Positions 8,803 to 17,726 of a DNA stretch of 64,000 nt are shown here, in pieces. A program made the translations under genes and the position numbers. The notes below the pieces were generated by a model that was not told the origin of the DNA, ran no database searches, and saw only the letters and a list, made by a program, of their open reading frames with translations. This DNA is from Paenibacillus sp. OVF10 (GTDB lineage: Bacteria > Bacillota > Bacilli > Paenibacillales > Paenibacillaceae), in the NCBI GenBank assembly GCA_022836915.1, contig CP094668.1:5394001-5458000 (forward strand), written 5' to 3'. Each line of letters begins with the position of its first letter. Position 1 is the stretch's first letter.

Positions 8803-9162
8803 TCATTTGGTAACCACTATCTTTTCCGAGTTTCCTTCCCAATCAATCTGAACTATAAATTCATCCTCATCCAAAAATGGGGAAATCCCTTCAGCTTTTC
8901 CTCTGATCACAGTATTAAAAGGAACTTCTCCTGTAGAATGAATATTTTCGCTCATAAATTTGGTTTTAACTTTTTCAATTAATGAAGGATTATCTCCTAA
9001 GTACCTAATTTCATATTCATAGCTTGCTCCATCGCTATTACTTTGAACTGTACATGAGACACGCCAATTCTCACTCTCTCCTGTATATGAAGTGACTTTG
9101 TTTGAACAAGCGGATGCTGTCAATAGAAGAAGAAAAAGCAAAAAAAACGATACTCTTTTCAT
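8803..9162 (-). CDS. Small putative lipoprotein
   Basis: Starts at ATG 9162 behind AAAGGGG. A signal sequence (KRVSFFLLFLLLLTASAC) ends in a lipobox-like ASAC, so the Cys at about residue 18 is probably lipidated. The mature ~100 residues alternate hydrophobic and charged residues (WRVSCTVQSNSDGASYEYEI; EFIVQIDWEGNSEKIVVTK), suggesting a small beta-rich domain. No family recognised. It sits 64 bases upstream of the DUF3139-like gene on the same strand, so the two may be cotranscribed. Confidence 0.65.
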   Translation of the reverse strand: MKRVSFFLLFLLLLTASACSNKVTSYTGESENWRVSCTVQSNSDGASYEYEIRYLGDNPSLIEKVKTKFMSENIHSTGEVPFNTVIRGKAEGISPFLDEDEFIVQIDWEGNSEKIVVTK

Positions 9163-9294
9163 ATAAATCCCCTTTATTATGAATTTCATATGTTAATCCT
9201 GTTATGGCAACACAGGACGAACCAGACTTTGACACAAGCAAATATACTATTGTAAAAAAGACTGTCGCATTTGTATGACAATCTCTAAAGTGAT

Positions 9295-9968
9295 TTATAA
9301 CACTACGTTCAAGCCACCGAATAAACGCCCCAGAACATTAAAATATATCATTATGAAAGACAACATTATAGATATTGGTAGTATAATGAAAAATTTATGT
9401 CTGCTCGTAGGAACAAAAAATAATAAAACAATGACCATGATTAGATATATTCCCATAAGTATTGGGATCAAATAGTAATGAGTATTCTCGGGCAAGTAAG
9501 CGTCACGCAATTGATACCCTTCGGACAGTAGAGCTGTGATTGGAAGGGATAAAACTAGACTAGGTACAGATCCATTGCCACGTGCATACCACATCACATA
9601 AGCACATACCGGAGACGCTACTGCACACATCCCCCAAAAAATAATTTCTTTCATTGGAACGAAATGCAGAAAAAACACGGTGTATAGATAATAAACAGTT
9701 AGCAGCGACACAAAAAAGAAGAATACCTTTACTGCTGCTAGTTTAGGAGAATAACTAATAACTGATATGAGTGTGGCAACAAAAATCCAAATACCTAGAC
9801 GCCCACCAATATCGTCAAATATGGGGTTAATCCCTGAGCATCCACAAGCTTTGCCGCTAAACCTAAAATCACTCCGATCGTTATCGCACTAACAATTGAA
9901 AAAGCTTTTTGTTTTGTAGTGGATTGGTTTTCAGCTCTAATTTGACTTAACTCTTTATGTATTCCCAC
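9295..9968 (-). CDS. DUF6518-like multi-pass membrane protein (frame broken at an A run)
   Basis: The best start is GTG 9968, which has TTGGAGG six bases upstream and gives MGIHKELSQIRAENQ; the frame is open further up to 10049. The frame breaks at the A3 run 9817-9819. One added base gives YFDDIGGRLGIWIFVATLIS and joins both halves into a protein of about 224 residues with roughly six membrane helices. The pattern 'TPYF.DI.GRLGIW' followed by Lys-free helices recalls DUF6518 proteins. The function is unknown. Confidence 0.6.
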
Positions 9969-10368
9969 TGCAATCCTCCAACTTCCATAATTACTATATT
10001 CTAACACAACCAATCCAGCCTGTAGAATCTGTTCGATCTGTTCCTCCAATGAATTTCATTTTTATTCTTTTAAAATGGTTCTATGTATCCACTCATAACC
10101 AGCCCTGGTCCTTATCGAACAGAAATTCCCACTTTGTCGCATGGGTCCTTATATCTAAATCACTATATCCACTCGTCAATCTTCTATTACCTGAAGTTAG
10201 GTCGTTATTCTCATTATCTCAATGCTCCATTTTGCTATGATTATTATTACTTTGACCGTAAATCTATTCCACCGATACCATATCAGGTCATATTATTTTC
10301 AGATAACAACTAGGTGGGTTGATGATCTTATTTAATTATATTGTTAGAGAGAAAGGGTGTCTCATCCT
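9969..10368. other. Gene-free intergenic stretch
   Basis: The minus-strand frame upstream of the GTG at 9968 stays open to 10049 (IEQILQAGLVVLEYSNYG) and may be the C-terminal scrap of another gene. 10050-10368 holds no supported gene; a probable promoter for the 10369 gene lies at 10252. Confidence 0.35.
10252..10281 (+). promoter_or_regulatory. Possible sigma-A promoter
   Basis: TTGACC (10252-10257) and TACCAT (10276-10281) spaced 18 bases, about 90 bases before the exported protein gene at 10369. Confidence 0.35.
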
Positions 10369-11139
10369 ATGTTTATTGTTCAATTACTGCTCGCTATCGC
10401 ACTTCTGGGCAGCTCAGGCAGCTCAAATTATGCCACTTCTACACAACTAGAAATCAACCAAATAAAGCCTATGGATGCTTCTCCTGGACAAGTCATGGAA
10501 ACCGGTTTAGAACCTTTCCGGTCCGAACGCAATTATAATGGATGGGAGCCAGAACTAGATCAATTCGAGCAGGCCGCCAGCAGTCTTCAGAACAGGCTAT
10601 TTGAAAGTGTTGTGTCACCGATCCTATCCAAACCTGGCGATACAGGAATATTTGATTATGGCGGGAATCTGAAATTACTAAAGTCTGTGCCTCTGAATAC
10701 ACGTTTTGAACGTGGCCCACTAACCATTCATATTGTTCATGCCCAATTATTAGAGGCCAGTGACATTCCTGAGGATTCACAGAAAAACATTTCCATTCTA
10801 AATCGAGAAGATATCGGTTCCAAGATCACTTATATCAATATCCTCTACACTGTGGAAAATACAACCGATCAGAATATCGGTTTTTACGGCTTAAACTCCG
10901 TTCATCCAAACACGGGAAAGCCGATCTCCGCAGATCGCAATTTCATGAGAAAATCATATGTCTATAATCAGTATGATGGCGTAGTTATTGATAATACGAA
11001 TTACGGTTTGGTATATACCGATGACCCTGATAAGTTGGAATCCATTGAACTTGTGTTCAACAAAGTCTATGACTACGATACTGGAAAAACCATTGTAGAG
11101 CCCACTTTGTTGAACATTCCTTTTGCTGTTCAAGAGTAG
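10369..11139 (+). CDS. Exported hypothetical protein, 256 aa
   Basis: ATG 10369 with AAAGGGTG upstream is preferred over GTG 10357, which overlaps its own ribosome site. The first ~18 residues are a signal-like stretch (FIVQLLLAIALLGSSGSS). The mature part has an acidic helical segment (ELDQFEQAASSLQNRLFES) followed by a beta-rich domain with PLTIHIVHAQLLEA, KITYINILYTVENTTDQNIG and LELVFNKVYDYDTGKTI-like blocks, resembling DUF4352-type immunoglobulin-like exported domains. No clear family call. It stands alone between a promoter-like site and a large palindrome. Confidence 0.6.
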   Translation: MFIVQLLLAIALLGSSGSSNYATSTQLEINQIKPMDASPGQVMETGLEPFRSERNYNGWEPELDQFEQAASSLQNRLFESVVSPILSKPGDTGIFDYGGNLKLLKSVPLNTRFERGPLTIHIVHAQLLEASDIPEDSQKNISILNREDIGSKITYINILYTVENTTDQNIGFYGLNSVHPNTGKPISADRNFMRKSYVYNQYDGVVIDNTNYGLVYTDDPDKLESIELVFNKVYDYDTGKTIVEPTLLNIPFAVQE

Positions 11140-11183
11140 TGTAAACACAGCTCCATCGCACATTATGACAAAACTACTACTCT

Positions 11184-11272
11184 AAAAACCACCTAATTCA
11201 TTGAACTGCACCTCCAATTGGTAGTTGTGTCTAACAATTGGGGTGCAGTTCATTCATTTGGAGTGGTTTTTT
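11184..11272. repeat. Long imperfect palindrome, possible IS-end pair or terminator
   Basis: Two arms of about 35 bases face each other. Left: AAAAACCAC, GAACTGCACC, CCAATTG; right: the reverse complement with small mismatches, ending GGTTTTTT. The inner part (TGAACTGCACC...CAATTGTTAGACAC) resembles inverted repeats of IS3-family elements from memory. It also ends in a T run, so it can terminate transcription of the gene ending at 11139. Confidence 0.6.
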
Positions 11273-11460
11273 GTTTATATATCCATGGTATCCAATCGCT
11301 TTTCGTATGCAATGCTGCTACGTCCAACCGATTTCTGGAGGCTCATTATTCATATGCCTGATCGAGGATCTAAATTATCTCAATTGAAGCTGACAAAAAA
11401 TTACTTCAACATTATAATTGTTACATATTATCCAAAAGCAGTGATGACCAGGAGGACAAG

Positions 11461-12395
11461 ATGCAATTTCAACCAGTGTATCATGATGGGGAACTATTTT
11501 TACCCAAAATCGAATTAAATATGGCATGTAACCAATCGATTGGCATTATAACAGACTTGAAGCGAAAACAGATTTTAATGAATCAACTGCAGGATCGTTC
11601 CCAATATTACATACTTCGAGCTCAACAAAACGAGTATACACAATTAACGGTGGAAGAATTAATCACTTTTCTAATCAACGTAACAGAGCGGAATGATCGT
11701 GCCACTATGTTATTGGATTATTTCGCTTTGAAAGAAGAACAGAAGGTAAAAATCAAGCATCTAAGCCCATCAAAAAGAATGTATGTGACGTTGCTGCGCG
11801 TTTATTTTGCACATCAGCCTACACTCGTACTGGAGGAGCCCTATTTTTATTTGGAAGAACAAGATCGGCGCCAGTTTAAACGGATTTTAGATGATCTTTC
11901 GAAACAAATACAGATTTTAATTTTAACTTCTAATCTAGAGGATGCCATGATTTCCTGTGATTCAATTTATCGTCTGAATGAATCCGGATTTCATCTATTG
12001 GATATTCGTGATTCAGAAGAGGATAAGCAAACAGTGCAGGAACAAGATCGAGCCAATATAACCCTGCAGAAGATATATACAAAAAAAATGACAAAGTAAT
12101 TTTATTTAATCCGCCTGAAATTGATTACATAGAAAGTATGGATGGTTCAGTTCTTGTCCATGTAGGTGGAGAAAGTTTTGTCTGTGCGCTGACGCTAACC
12201 GAGCTCGAGCAGAGATTGTTTAACTTCGGATTTTTTAGATGTCATCGATCGTATATTGTTAATCTACAGAAGGTAAGAGAGATTATTACATGGACGAAGA
12301 ATAGCTACAGCTTGCGTTTAAATACAGGACAAGATACGACTGTTCCGTTATCTCGTTCAAAATTACAAGAATTAAAAACACATCTTAATATTTGA
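11461..12395 (+). CDS. Degenerate ABC-ATPase domain fused to a LytTR DNA-binding domain (frame broken at an A run)
   Basis: Starts at ATG 11461 behind AGGAGGACAAG. Residues ~15-190 follow an ABC ATPase but every key motif is altered: the Walker A position reads SIGIITDLKRKQ, the signature LSPSKRM, Walker B TLVLEEP, and the switch His is Asn (LTSNLEDA). It should not hydrolyse ATP. Residues ~200-310 are a LytTR domain (IDYIESMDGSVLVH; FFRCHRSYIVNLQKVREII; VPLSRSKLQEL). The frame breaks at the A8 run 12081-12088; one added A joins the halves. It is followed by an ABC exporter ATPase and permease on the same strand, so it is probably the operon's transcription regulator, perhaps sensing through its pseudo-ATPase part. 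Confidence 0.8.
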
Positions 12396-12533
12396 TTTCC
12401 GGGAAATATCGAATCTATCCAGCAATTAATGGTACCATTCAGCCGTTAACAGCTACATTTCGGCGGATTTCGATGGTTGGAGGCATGTAATCTTTATATG
12501 CTTAAGTCATCAACTCCAAGGGAAGTGATATGC

Positions 12534-13378
12534 ATGGATGTTATCCGAGTAGAACGTATTCGAAAGAGATTTGGAAATAAGAATGCATTATCAGAAGTAT
12601 CTTTTTCAATTCCGAAAGGCGAAATTTTGGGTTTCCTGGGTCCAAGTGGTTCTGGAAAAACAACAATAATTAAGATTTTAACTGCGCAATTAAATCCGAC
12701 AAGTGGACAGGCGACTGTATTTAACCAGCCAGTGGCGATGATGCATCAGTCTGCACAGAAGGTGCGCTTTGGTATTTTGTCAGATAACAGTGGTCTATAT
12801 CAAAGATTATCGATAGATGAAAATCTGGAGTTGTATCGCCAATTATATGACCTCCCTAAATCTTCGATCGATACAGTATTGCATTTTGTAAACTTAAGCG
12901 AAGAACGCAAAAGAAAGTCATCCACTTATCGAAAGGGATGCGTCAGCGTGTTATGCTGGCATGCGCAATTATCCATGAGCCAGAATTATTATTTTTAGAT
13001 GAACCTACTTCAGCTTTGGATCCGGTAAACTCCACACATATTTATAAAGGGCTACGCTACTTAAATGAGAAAGGGACAACAATTTTTCTAACGACACACG
13101 ATATGTTTGAGGCAGAATTGTTATGTGACCGTGTAGCGATTTTGTATCAAGGTGAAATCCAAGCTATTGGCTCGCCTAAGGCGCTTAGAAAACAGCATCG
13201 GGAAAACGTCGTTTGTGTAGAATTGGTAAACGGGGAAACCTACGAGTTCCCGATGAATGAAGGAACGGCTGAGCAAATTGCCGATTGGATGAAGCGAGGC
13301 TTAATCGAGCGATTGGAATCGAAAGAGCCAAGTTTAGGCGATATCTTTATTAAAGTGACAGGAGGTGAACTGCTATGA
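12534..13378 (+). CDS. ABC transporter ATP-binding protein (frame broken at an A run)
   Basis: Starts at ATG 12534 behind AAGGGAAGTG. Walker A is GPSGSGKTT at about residue 38; after the break the signature region reads LSKGMRQRV and Walker B LLFLDEPTSALDP, then the switch His in LTTHD. The frame breaks at the A4 run 12910-12913, and one added A restores KKVIHLSKGMRQ. The tail (~220-280) resembles the C-terminal part of drug or antibiotic exporter ATPases. Unlike the regulator upstream, this ATPase has all catalytic motifs. It overlaps the permease start by four bases (ATGA). The cargo is unknown. Confidence 0.85.
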
Positions 13379-14085
13379 GTATCTCGTTAAAACGTGCGCG
13401 AGCAATATTTGTAAAGGACTACAAAGAGTTTTCACGCAATTATGGCATTTCCATCATGTTGCTTGTTCCGATTCTATTCGCATTTCTTTTTCGCACTGCA
13501 GGCCCTTCTTTCCCTGGGGCAATAGGTTTTCTTCTAAATATTTCGTTTGTGCTCTTAACCTCTTTCGCACAAGCATGTTTGATCGCGGAAGAAAAGGAAC
13601 GTAACACCTTACGATCATTAATGATGACTCCAGCCACAACGATGGATGTATTAGTTGGTAAAAGCACCTTAGTTTTTGTCATGTCTGCTGTTGTTCTGGC
13701 TATTGCTACGTATATATTAGGCTATGAGCCAGCTAGTATATGGGCATTTGCAATTGCAATCATTCTTTCAATAATTCTATACACAGCAGTAGGAACGATA
13801 TGTGGTTTATTCTCTAAAACGGTCCTTGAAGCTTCATTAGCAATCATTCCTGCAGCAATGGTATTTTCTGCTCCTCCTGTTGCAACAATCTTGTTTGGAG
13901 ATTTCCCGATTTTTAAAATGCTGGATTATACACCAAGCATTCAACTTGTGAATTTGCTAAATATACCCAACGCAGGCTTTACATTTGGAGACCTATTTAA
14001 ACCTCTCCTCATTATTTTGATATGGACGGTTGTATTAACGATTGTGTCTGTTATTTTGTATCAACGGCGGTTAAAGGATGAGTAG
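13375..14085 (+). CDS. ABC-2 type transporter permease
   Basis: Starts at ATG 13375 behind ACAGGAGGTG, overlapping the ATPase stop. The 236 residues carry about six membrane helices in the ABC-2 layout: a cytoplasmic N-terminal helix (RARAIFVKDYKEFSRN), helices 1-2, a conserved EEKERNTLRSLMMTPA loop, then four helices and a basic C-terminus. With the ATPase it forms a half-size exporter. The three-gene set (pseudo-ATPase/LytTR, ATPase, permease) has lower GC than the sleB region to its right and may be acquired. Confidence 0.85.
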   Translation: MSISLKRARAIFVKDYKEFSRNYGISIMLLVPILFAFLFRTAGPSFPGAIGFLLNISFVLLTSFAQACLIAEEKERNTLRSLMMTPATTMDVLVGKSTLVFVMSAVVLAIATYILGYEPASIWAFAIAIILSIILYTAVGTICGLFSKTVLEASLAIIPAAMVFSAPPVATILFGDFPIFKMLDYTPSIQLVNLLNIPNAGFTFGDLFKPLLIILIWTVVLTIVSVILYQRRLKDE

Positions 14086-14119
14086 CCACTCCTCGCCTAC
14101 ACAACCAAAATATAAAACA

Positions 14120-14163
14120 AACCCCGGTACACGTCTGCATTCAGCAGCGTACAGCCGAGGTTC
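14120..14163 (-). terminator. Terminator between the ABC operon and sleB
   Basis: An imperfect stem AACC.CGG.TACA.CG / CG.TACA.CCG.GGTT. On the minus strand it is followed by a T-rich GTTTTAT, so it mainly serves the sleB-like gene; it may also stop the plus-strand ABC operon. Confidence 0.5.
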
Positions 14164-14206
14164 ACCTTTACCATTTCAAACGTTACACTACCTATCTCAA
14201 CTTAAC

Positions 14207-15289
14207 TCATCTCGTAAAATCATGCTGCCCAATGGTCAGAAGCGTCGGCCTGCTCTTACTCCACACCGAAGTGGCAATCTTCGGATTGTAATAATAGAGC
14301 GCTCCGTTCGTCGGATCAGCGCCATTCAAAGCTTTGCGAGCAGCCCTGTAAGAGGTCTGGGTTGGCTTGGTATTAAACTGGCCATCGTCTATAGCCGTGA
14401 ACTGCCCTTTCTGGAAAATAACTTTCGAAATAGACGACGGGAATTCACTCGAATGCACTCGATTCAACACAACCGCTCCTACAGCAACTTGCCCTTCAAA
14501 AGATTCCCCGCGCGCTTCACCGTGGATCAGCTTCGCCAACTGGCGCAAGGTCTCGCCTTCGGCTTTGGCCTTTTTGTTCAGTCTGTTCAGCGTCGCGGGA
14601 CCTGCAACGCCGTCTGCACTAAGTCCCTGCGCCTGCTGGAACTTGCGAACAGCGCCTTTGGTAATCGTTCCGTAATACCCAGTCAATCCGGCGTCAAAAT
14701 ACCCCAGATCGCTCAATTGCTCCTGCAATTGCAGCACATGTTCACTACGAACGCCCTGTTCCAGCTTCTGTGCTCCCGCAGAAGGCGCTGCCACGGTCAA
14801 TCCCAGTGTCAACGCGCAGGCACCGAGAAGCATGCTGACCCGTCCTGCTCTTTTACCAGCGGCTTTCCCCTTTCCATGAGTGACTTTCCGACTGACGGTG
14901 ATTGGCTCCGTGGTGTCAGCAATCGTCCGTACATCAGATCCTTCATTCGTACTACCAGCTCTAATCAGTGCATCCTCACTCCCCGTGTACTCTATATTTT
15001 TCGTAATCGTCATGTTATTCATCATATTAGTGACCTCCGTCTCTTTCATGGGTTTACTTTCATCCACAACATACACATCATACATTCCGTTCATCTCACT
15101 CAGTTCATTACTGTTCTTATCGCGGTACGTTACATGTATGTCGTTATTCATATGCGCACGCACCATGTCAATCACGGCATTATGGCTTACATCTATGCTA
15201 TTCACGCGAGTCTTTTCATTCATTTGTGCCATCTGGTTATACTTTTTCATCATTCCATTAACCTCCACTTTTCTGAATCCAGATCCCAC
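14207..15289 (-). CDS. sleB: SleB-type cell wall hydrolase with a peptidoglycan-binding domain and a long N-terminal extension
   Basis: GTG 15289 is favoured because a perfect AGGAGG lies five bases upstream; ATG 15253 is an alternative. Residues ~1-145 are an unusual Met/Asn-rich hydrophilic region (NMMNNMTITKN) of no known family. A membrane or signal helix follows (~150-175: LLGACALTLGLTVAAPSAGA). Then come a PG_binding_1 domain (LQLQEQLSDLGYF; TITKGAVRKFQQAQGLSADG) and the SleB hydrolase_2 domain (KLIHGEARGESFEGQVAVGA, VLNRV). The Glu in GEARGE is the likely catalytic residue. SleB enzymes are lytic transglycosylases that open spore cortex at germination. The long N-terminus means it may be anchored from the inside rather than secreted, which is atypical. 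Confidence 0.85.
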   Translation of the reverse strand: MGSGFRKVEVNGMMKKYNQMAQMNEKTRVNSIDVSHNAVIDMVRAHMNNDIHVTYRDKNSNELSEMNGMYDVYVVDESKPMKETEVTNMMNNMTITKNIEYTGSEDALIRAGSTNEGSDVRTIADTTEPITVSRKVTHGKGKAAGKRAGRVSMLLGACALTLGLTVAAPSAGAQKLEQGVRSEHVLQLQEQLSDLGYFDAGLTGYYGTITKGAVRKFQQAQGLSADGVAGPATLNRLNKKAKAEGETLRQLAKLIHGEARGESFEGQVAVGAVVLNRVHSSEFPSSISKVIFQKGQFTAIDDGQFNTKPTQTSYRAARKALNGADPTNGALYYYNPKIATSVWSKSRPTLLTIGQHDFTR

Positions 15290-15400
15290 ATCTTCCTCCT
15301 GAATCCTCACGGCTCTACATCCCGAGTGTCATTATAGGATATAGAAAAAATGAAGTCTATCGGACCGATGACGCAGTGAAAAAACGACGCTGAACATAAC

Positions 15401-15446
15401 AAAAAGAGGCATGAGCCCATGGTCACACCATGGTCATGCCCCTTCT
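15401..15446 (-). terminator. Rho-independent terminator of niaP
   Basis: On the minus strand GGCATGAC-CATGG ... CCATG-GGCTCATGCC is followed by TCTTTTT, about 85 bases after the niaP stop. Confidence 0.8.
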
Positions 15447-15531
15447 TGTATCAACCTTATACCGATTGTCCAACCCGTTATTTCCGTAGGCAGGCAGACC
15501 CGTACAAAAGTTGCGTTGTATTTATTGACAA

Positions 15532-16748
15532 TTACTCGGCCAGTTCCTGACCCTTCGTTTCCCGGCCCCAGAACAGTACAGCCGCTGCGCCAATGAGGAT
15601 TGTCACGAAGAAAATCGTGAAAATCAGGCTGATTGCCACTTCACGCTGAACCAGCATACCGACCATTAATGGAGCAAGCACCCCACCGATTCGGCCAACC
15701 GATGTGGCAAGACCCACACCTGTCGAACGAACAGAAGTCGGATACAATTCCGGGCTGTAGGCGTACAGACCACCCCAGGCTCCCAGATTGAAGAAGGATA
15801 GACAGATTCCTGCGGCCAAGATCGTCGCTTCGGTTGTTGCCAGTCCGAACGCAATCGCACTGCATGCAGTCAAGGTAAGATACACAACCAATACGAATTT
15901 GCGACCGTAACGTTCAATGAAGTACGCCGCGGTGAAGTAACCTGGCAACTGTGCAATCGTCATGATCAGCACGTACTGGAAGCTTTTAACCAACGTAAAT
16001 CCTTTTGCCATTACAACCGAAGGCAGCCACAGGAACATTCCATAATAAGAGAAAATGACGGTAAACCACAAAATCCAGAGCATCAACGTTGTACGGCGAT
16101 GTGGTGCTGACCAGACGGTAGCGACTTTCTCGCGGAACGTGATTTTATGAAGCTTGGTATGATTCTTATACCGCGGCGGGTCCTGAATGGCACGACGCAG
16201 ATACAGTGCATAGAACGCCGGAAGTGCACCAATGGCAAAGGCAATTCTCCATCCGTACTCCGGGATGACAAAGTTGGCAATGAGCGCTGATACAATCCAG
16301 CCCCTGCCCAGAAACTTTCCAATAATACAACGGCACGTCCACGTTCCGCTGTAGGCATCGACTCCGATACCAGTGTGGATGCCACGGGTAACTCTCCGCC
16401 AAGTCCAATACCCGCAACCAGACGCAGTGCACACAATACCGCAAATCCAGTCGCCAATGCAGACAGACCGCTTGCAATCGTAAAGATTAACAAGGTCCAC
16501 ATCAGAATGGCCTTCCGTCCAAAACGGTCCGCAAGTGCACCTGCAAGCAAAGCACCTAGCGCCATACCGATCGAGTTAATACTCGTAAGCACGCCGACTT
16601 GTCCGGGACTGAGACTCCATTCCTTGGCGAGTGCAGCCACGATAAAGGAGATCATGCCAACTTCCATCGCATCAAACAGCCAGCTCATGCCGGCACTGAA
16701 CAGCAGCTTGCGCTGCTTGGGATTCCGCAATACTTCCAGTTTGCTCAT
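15532..16748 (-). CDS. niaP: NiaP-like MFS transporter, probable niacin uptake (frame broken at a C run)
   Basis: ATG 16748 behind AAGGGAGC. A 12-helix major facilitator with the loop 2-3 motif ADRFGRKAILM. The blocks SAGMSWLFDAMEVGMISFI, GLGGELPVASTLVSES, VVLLESFWA and WFTVIFSYYGMFLWLPSV closely match Bacillus YceI/NiaP as I remember it. The frame breaks at the C4 run 16301-16304; one added base gives SFWAGGWIVSALIANFVIP and about 405 residues. NiaP imports nicotinate and nicotinamide; relatives carry aromatic acids. It follows the sugar importer after 113 bases with no terminator seen between, so readthrough is possible, although the functions look unrelated. Confidence 0.8.
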
Positions 16749-16861
16749 CACTTATAGCTCCCTTGATCTCTATGTAGTCATTCTGACACTAAATCATTAT
16801 TATGCAGAATGCTCCAGAAATCAATGCAAAATAAGCTTTTCCTTCCGATTTCTGCGATACC

Positions 16862-17677
16862 TCACCCCTTGAGTGAACCCGCTGTCAGGCCTGCAACAAA
16901 GTAACGCTGGAGTAGAAGGAACAGCACAATCATCGGAATGGCCGTTACCAGCACCCCCGTAAGCATCATCGGATAGTTCGTCACGTATTCCCCGCGGAAC
17001 TGCATAAGCGCGAGCGGTAACGTGAGCTTGGACTTACTGCTGAGCATCAGCATCGGAATAAGCAAATCATTCCATACCATGACGAGCAGGAACGTAGCCG
17101 TTGCCGCCAGCGAAGGTGCAGCCAGTGGCAGTGCAATCCGGGTATAGAGCCTCCATTCACTTGCTCCATCCATACTGCCCGCTTCCAGAATCTCCGAATT
17201 AAGCATGCGCATGAAACCTGTCAGCATGAACACAGAGACAGGCATCAGCATCGCTGCAGATACCACAATCAGGCCCGTCAGACTGTCCGACCAGCCGAGG
17301 GTACGCGTAAGGGAATAGATCGGCAGCATACTCACCTGGGAAGGAACGATCAGACCGGCTACGAACAGAGCAAACACGATTTTGCCTACACTGCCGCCCC
17401 AGCGGACAATGGCGTAAGCAATCATGCTACTCAGCAATAACTCAATGGCAACCGTACCAAGCGTCACGACCAGACTGTTTCCGAAATATTGCCACATCGG
17501 CTGATTGCGGAACATGCCAGTGATGTTATCCCACGTAAACGGGTCCGGCCAGCTGAATGGACTGGTGAAGAAGTTGCTGCTTGTTTTGAACGAGGATACA
17601 AATACAAAGTACAGCGGCACCAGAATCAGCAGCGCGTACACCAATAAGATCAGGCGATTGAACCATTTTAAAAACAT
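16862..17677 (-). CDS. Sugar ABC transporter permease, MalG type
   Basis: ATG 17677 behind GAAGGGAG. The protein has 271 residues, six membrane helices and the CUT1 EAA loop (LEAGSMDGASEWRLYTRIAL) about residue 165. The C-terminal end QRYFVAGLTAGSLKG is typical of MalG-type permeases. It is the third gene of a binding protein-permease-permease operon (18603, 17727, 16862) without an ATPase, as usual for Firmicute CUT1 systems that share an MsmX-type ATPase encoded elsewhere. Confidence 0.9.
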   Translation of the reverse strand: MFLKWFNRLILLVYALLILVPLYFVFVSSFKTSSNFFTSPFSWPDPFTWDNITGMFRNQPMWQYFGNSLVVTLGTVAIELLLSSMIAYAIVRWGGSVGKIVFALFVAGLIVPSQVSMLPIYSLTRTLGWSDSLTGLIVVSAAMLMPVSVFMLTGFMRMLNSEILEAGSMDGASEWRLYTRIALPLAAPSLAATATFLLVMVWNDLLIPMLMLSSKSKLTLPLALMQFRGEYVTNYPMMLTGVLVTAIPMIVLFLLLQRYFVAGLTAGSLKG

Positions 17678-17726
17678 GTGAACTCCCTTCTGCCTCGATT
17701 GCAGGATGAATGCTCCAACATCAACC

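Noticed and set aside
10083..10313. Plus-strand frame of 76 codons
   Set aside because: Tyr-rich translation of AT-rich DNA with no ribosome site or homology.
12081..12088. Programmed frameshifting at the A8 run of the LytTR fusion gene
   Set aside because: The same kind of one-base loss occurs at 24 other places, many in short runs that cannot slip, so a sequencing cause is simpler.
14078..15337. Long plus-strand frame of 419 codons
   Set aside because: It is the antisense of the sleB-like gene, which has clear PG-binding and SleB motifs; the plus frame has no domain and poor composition.
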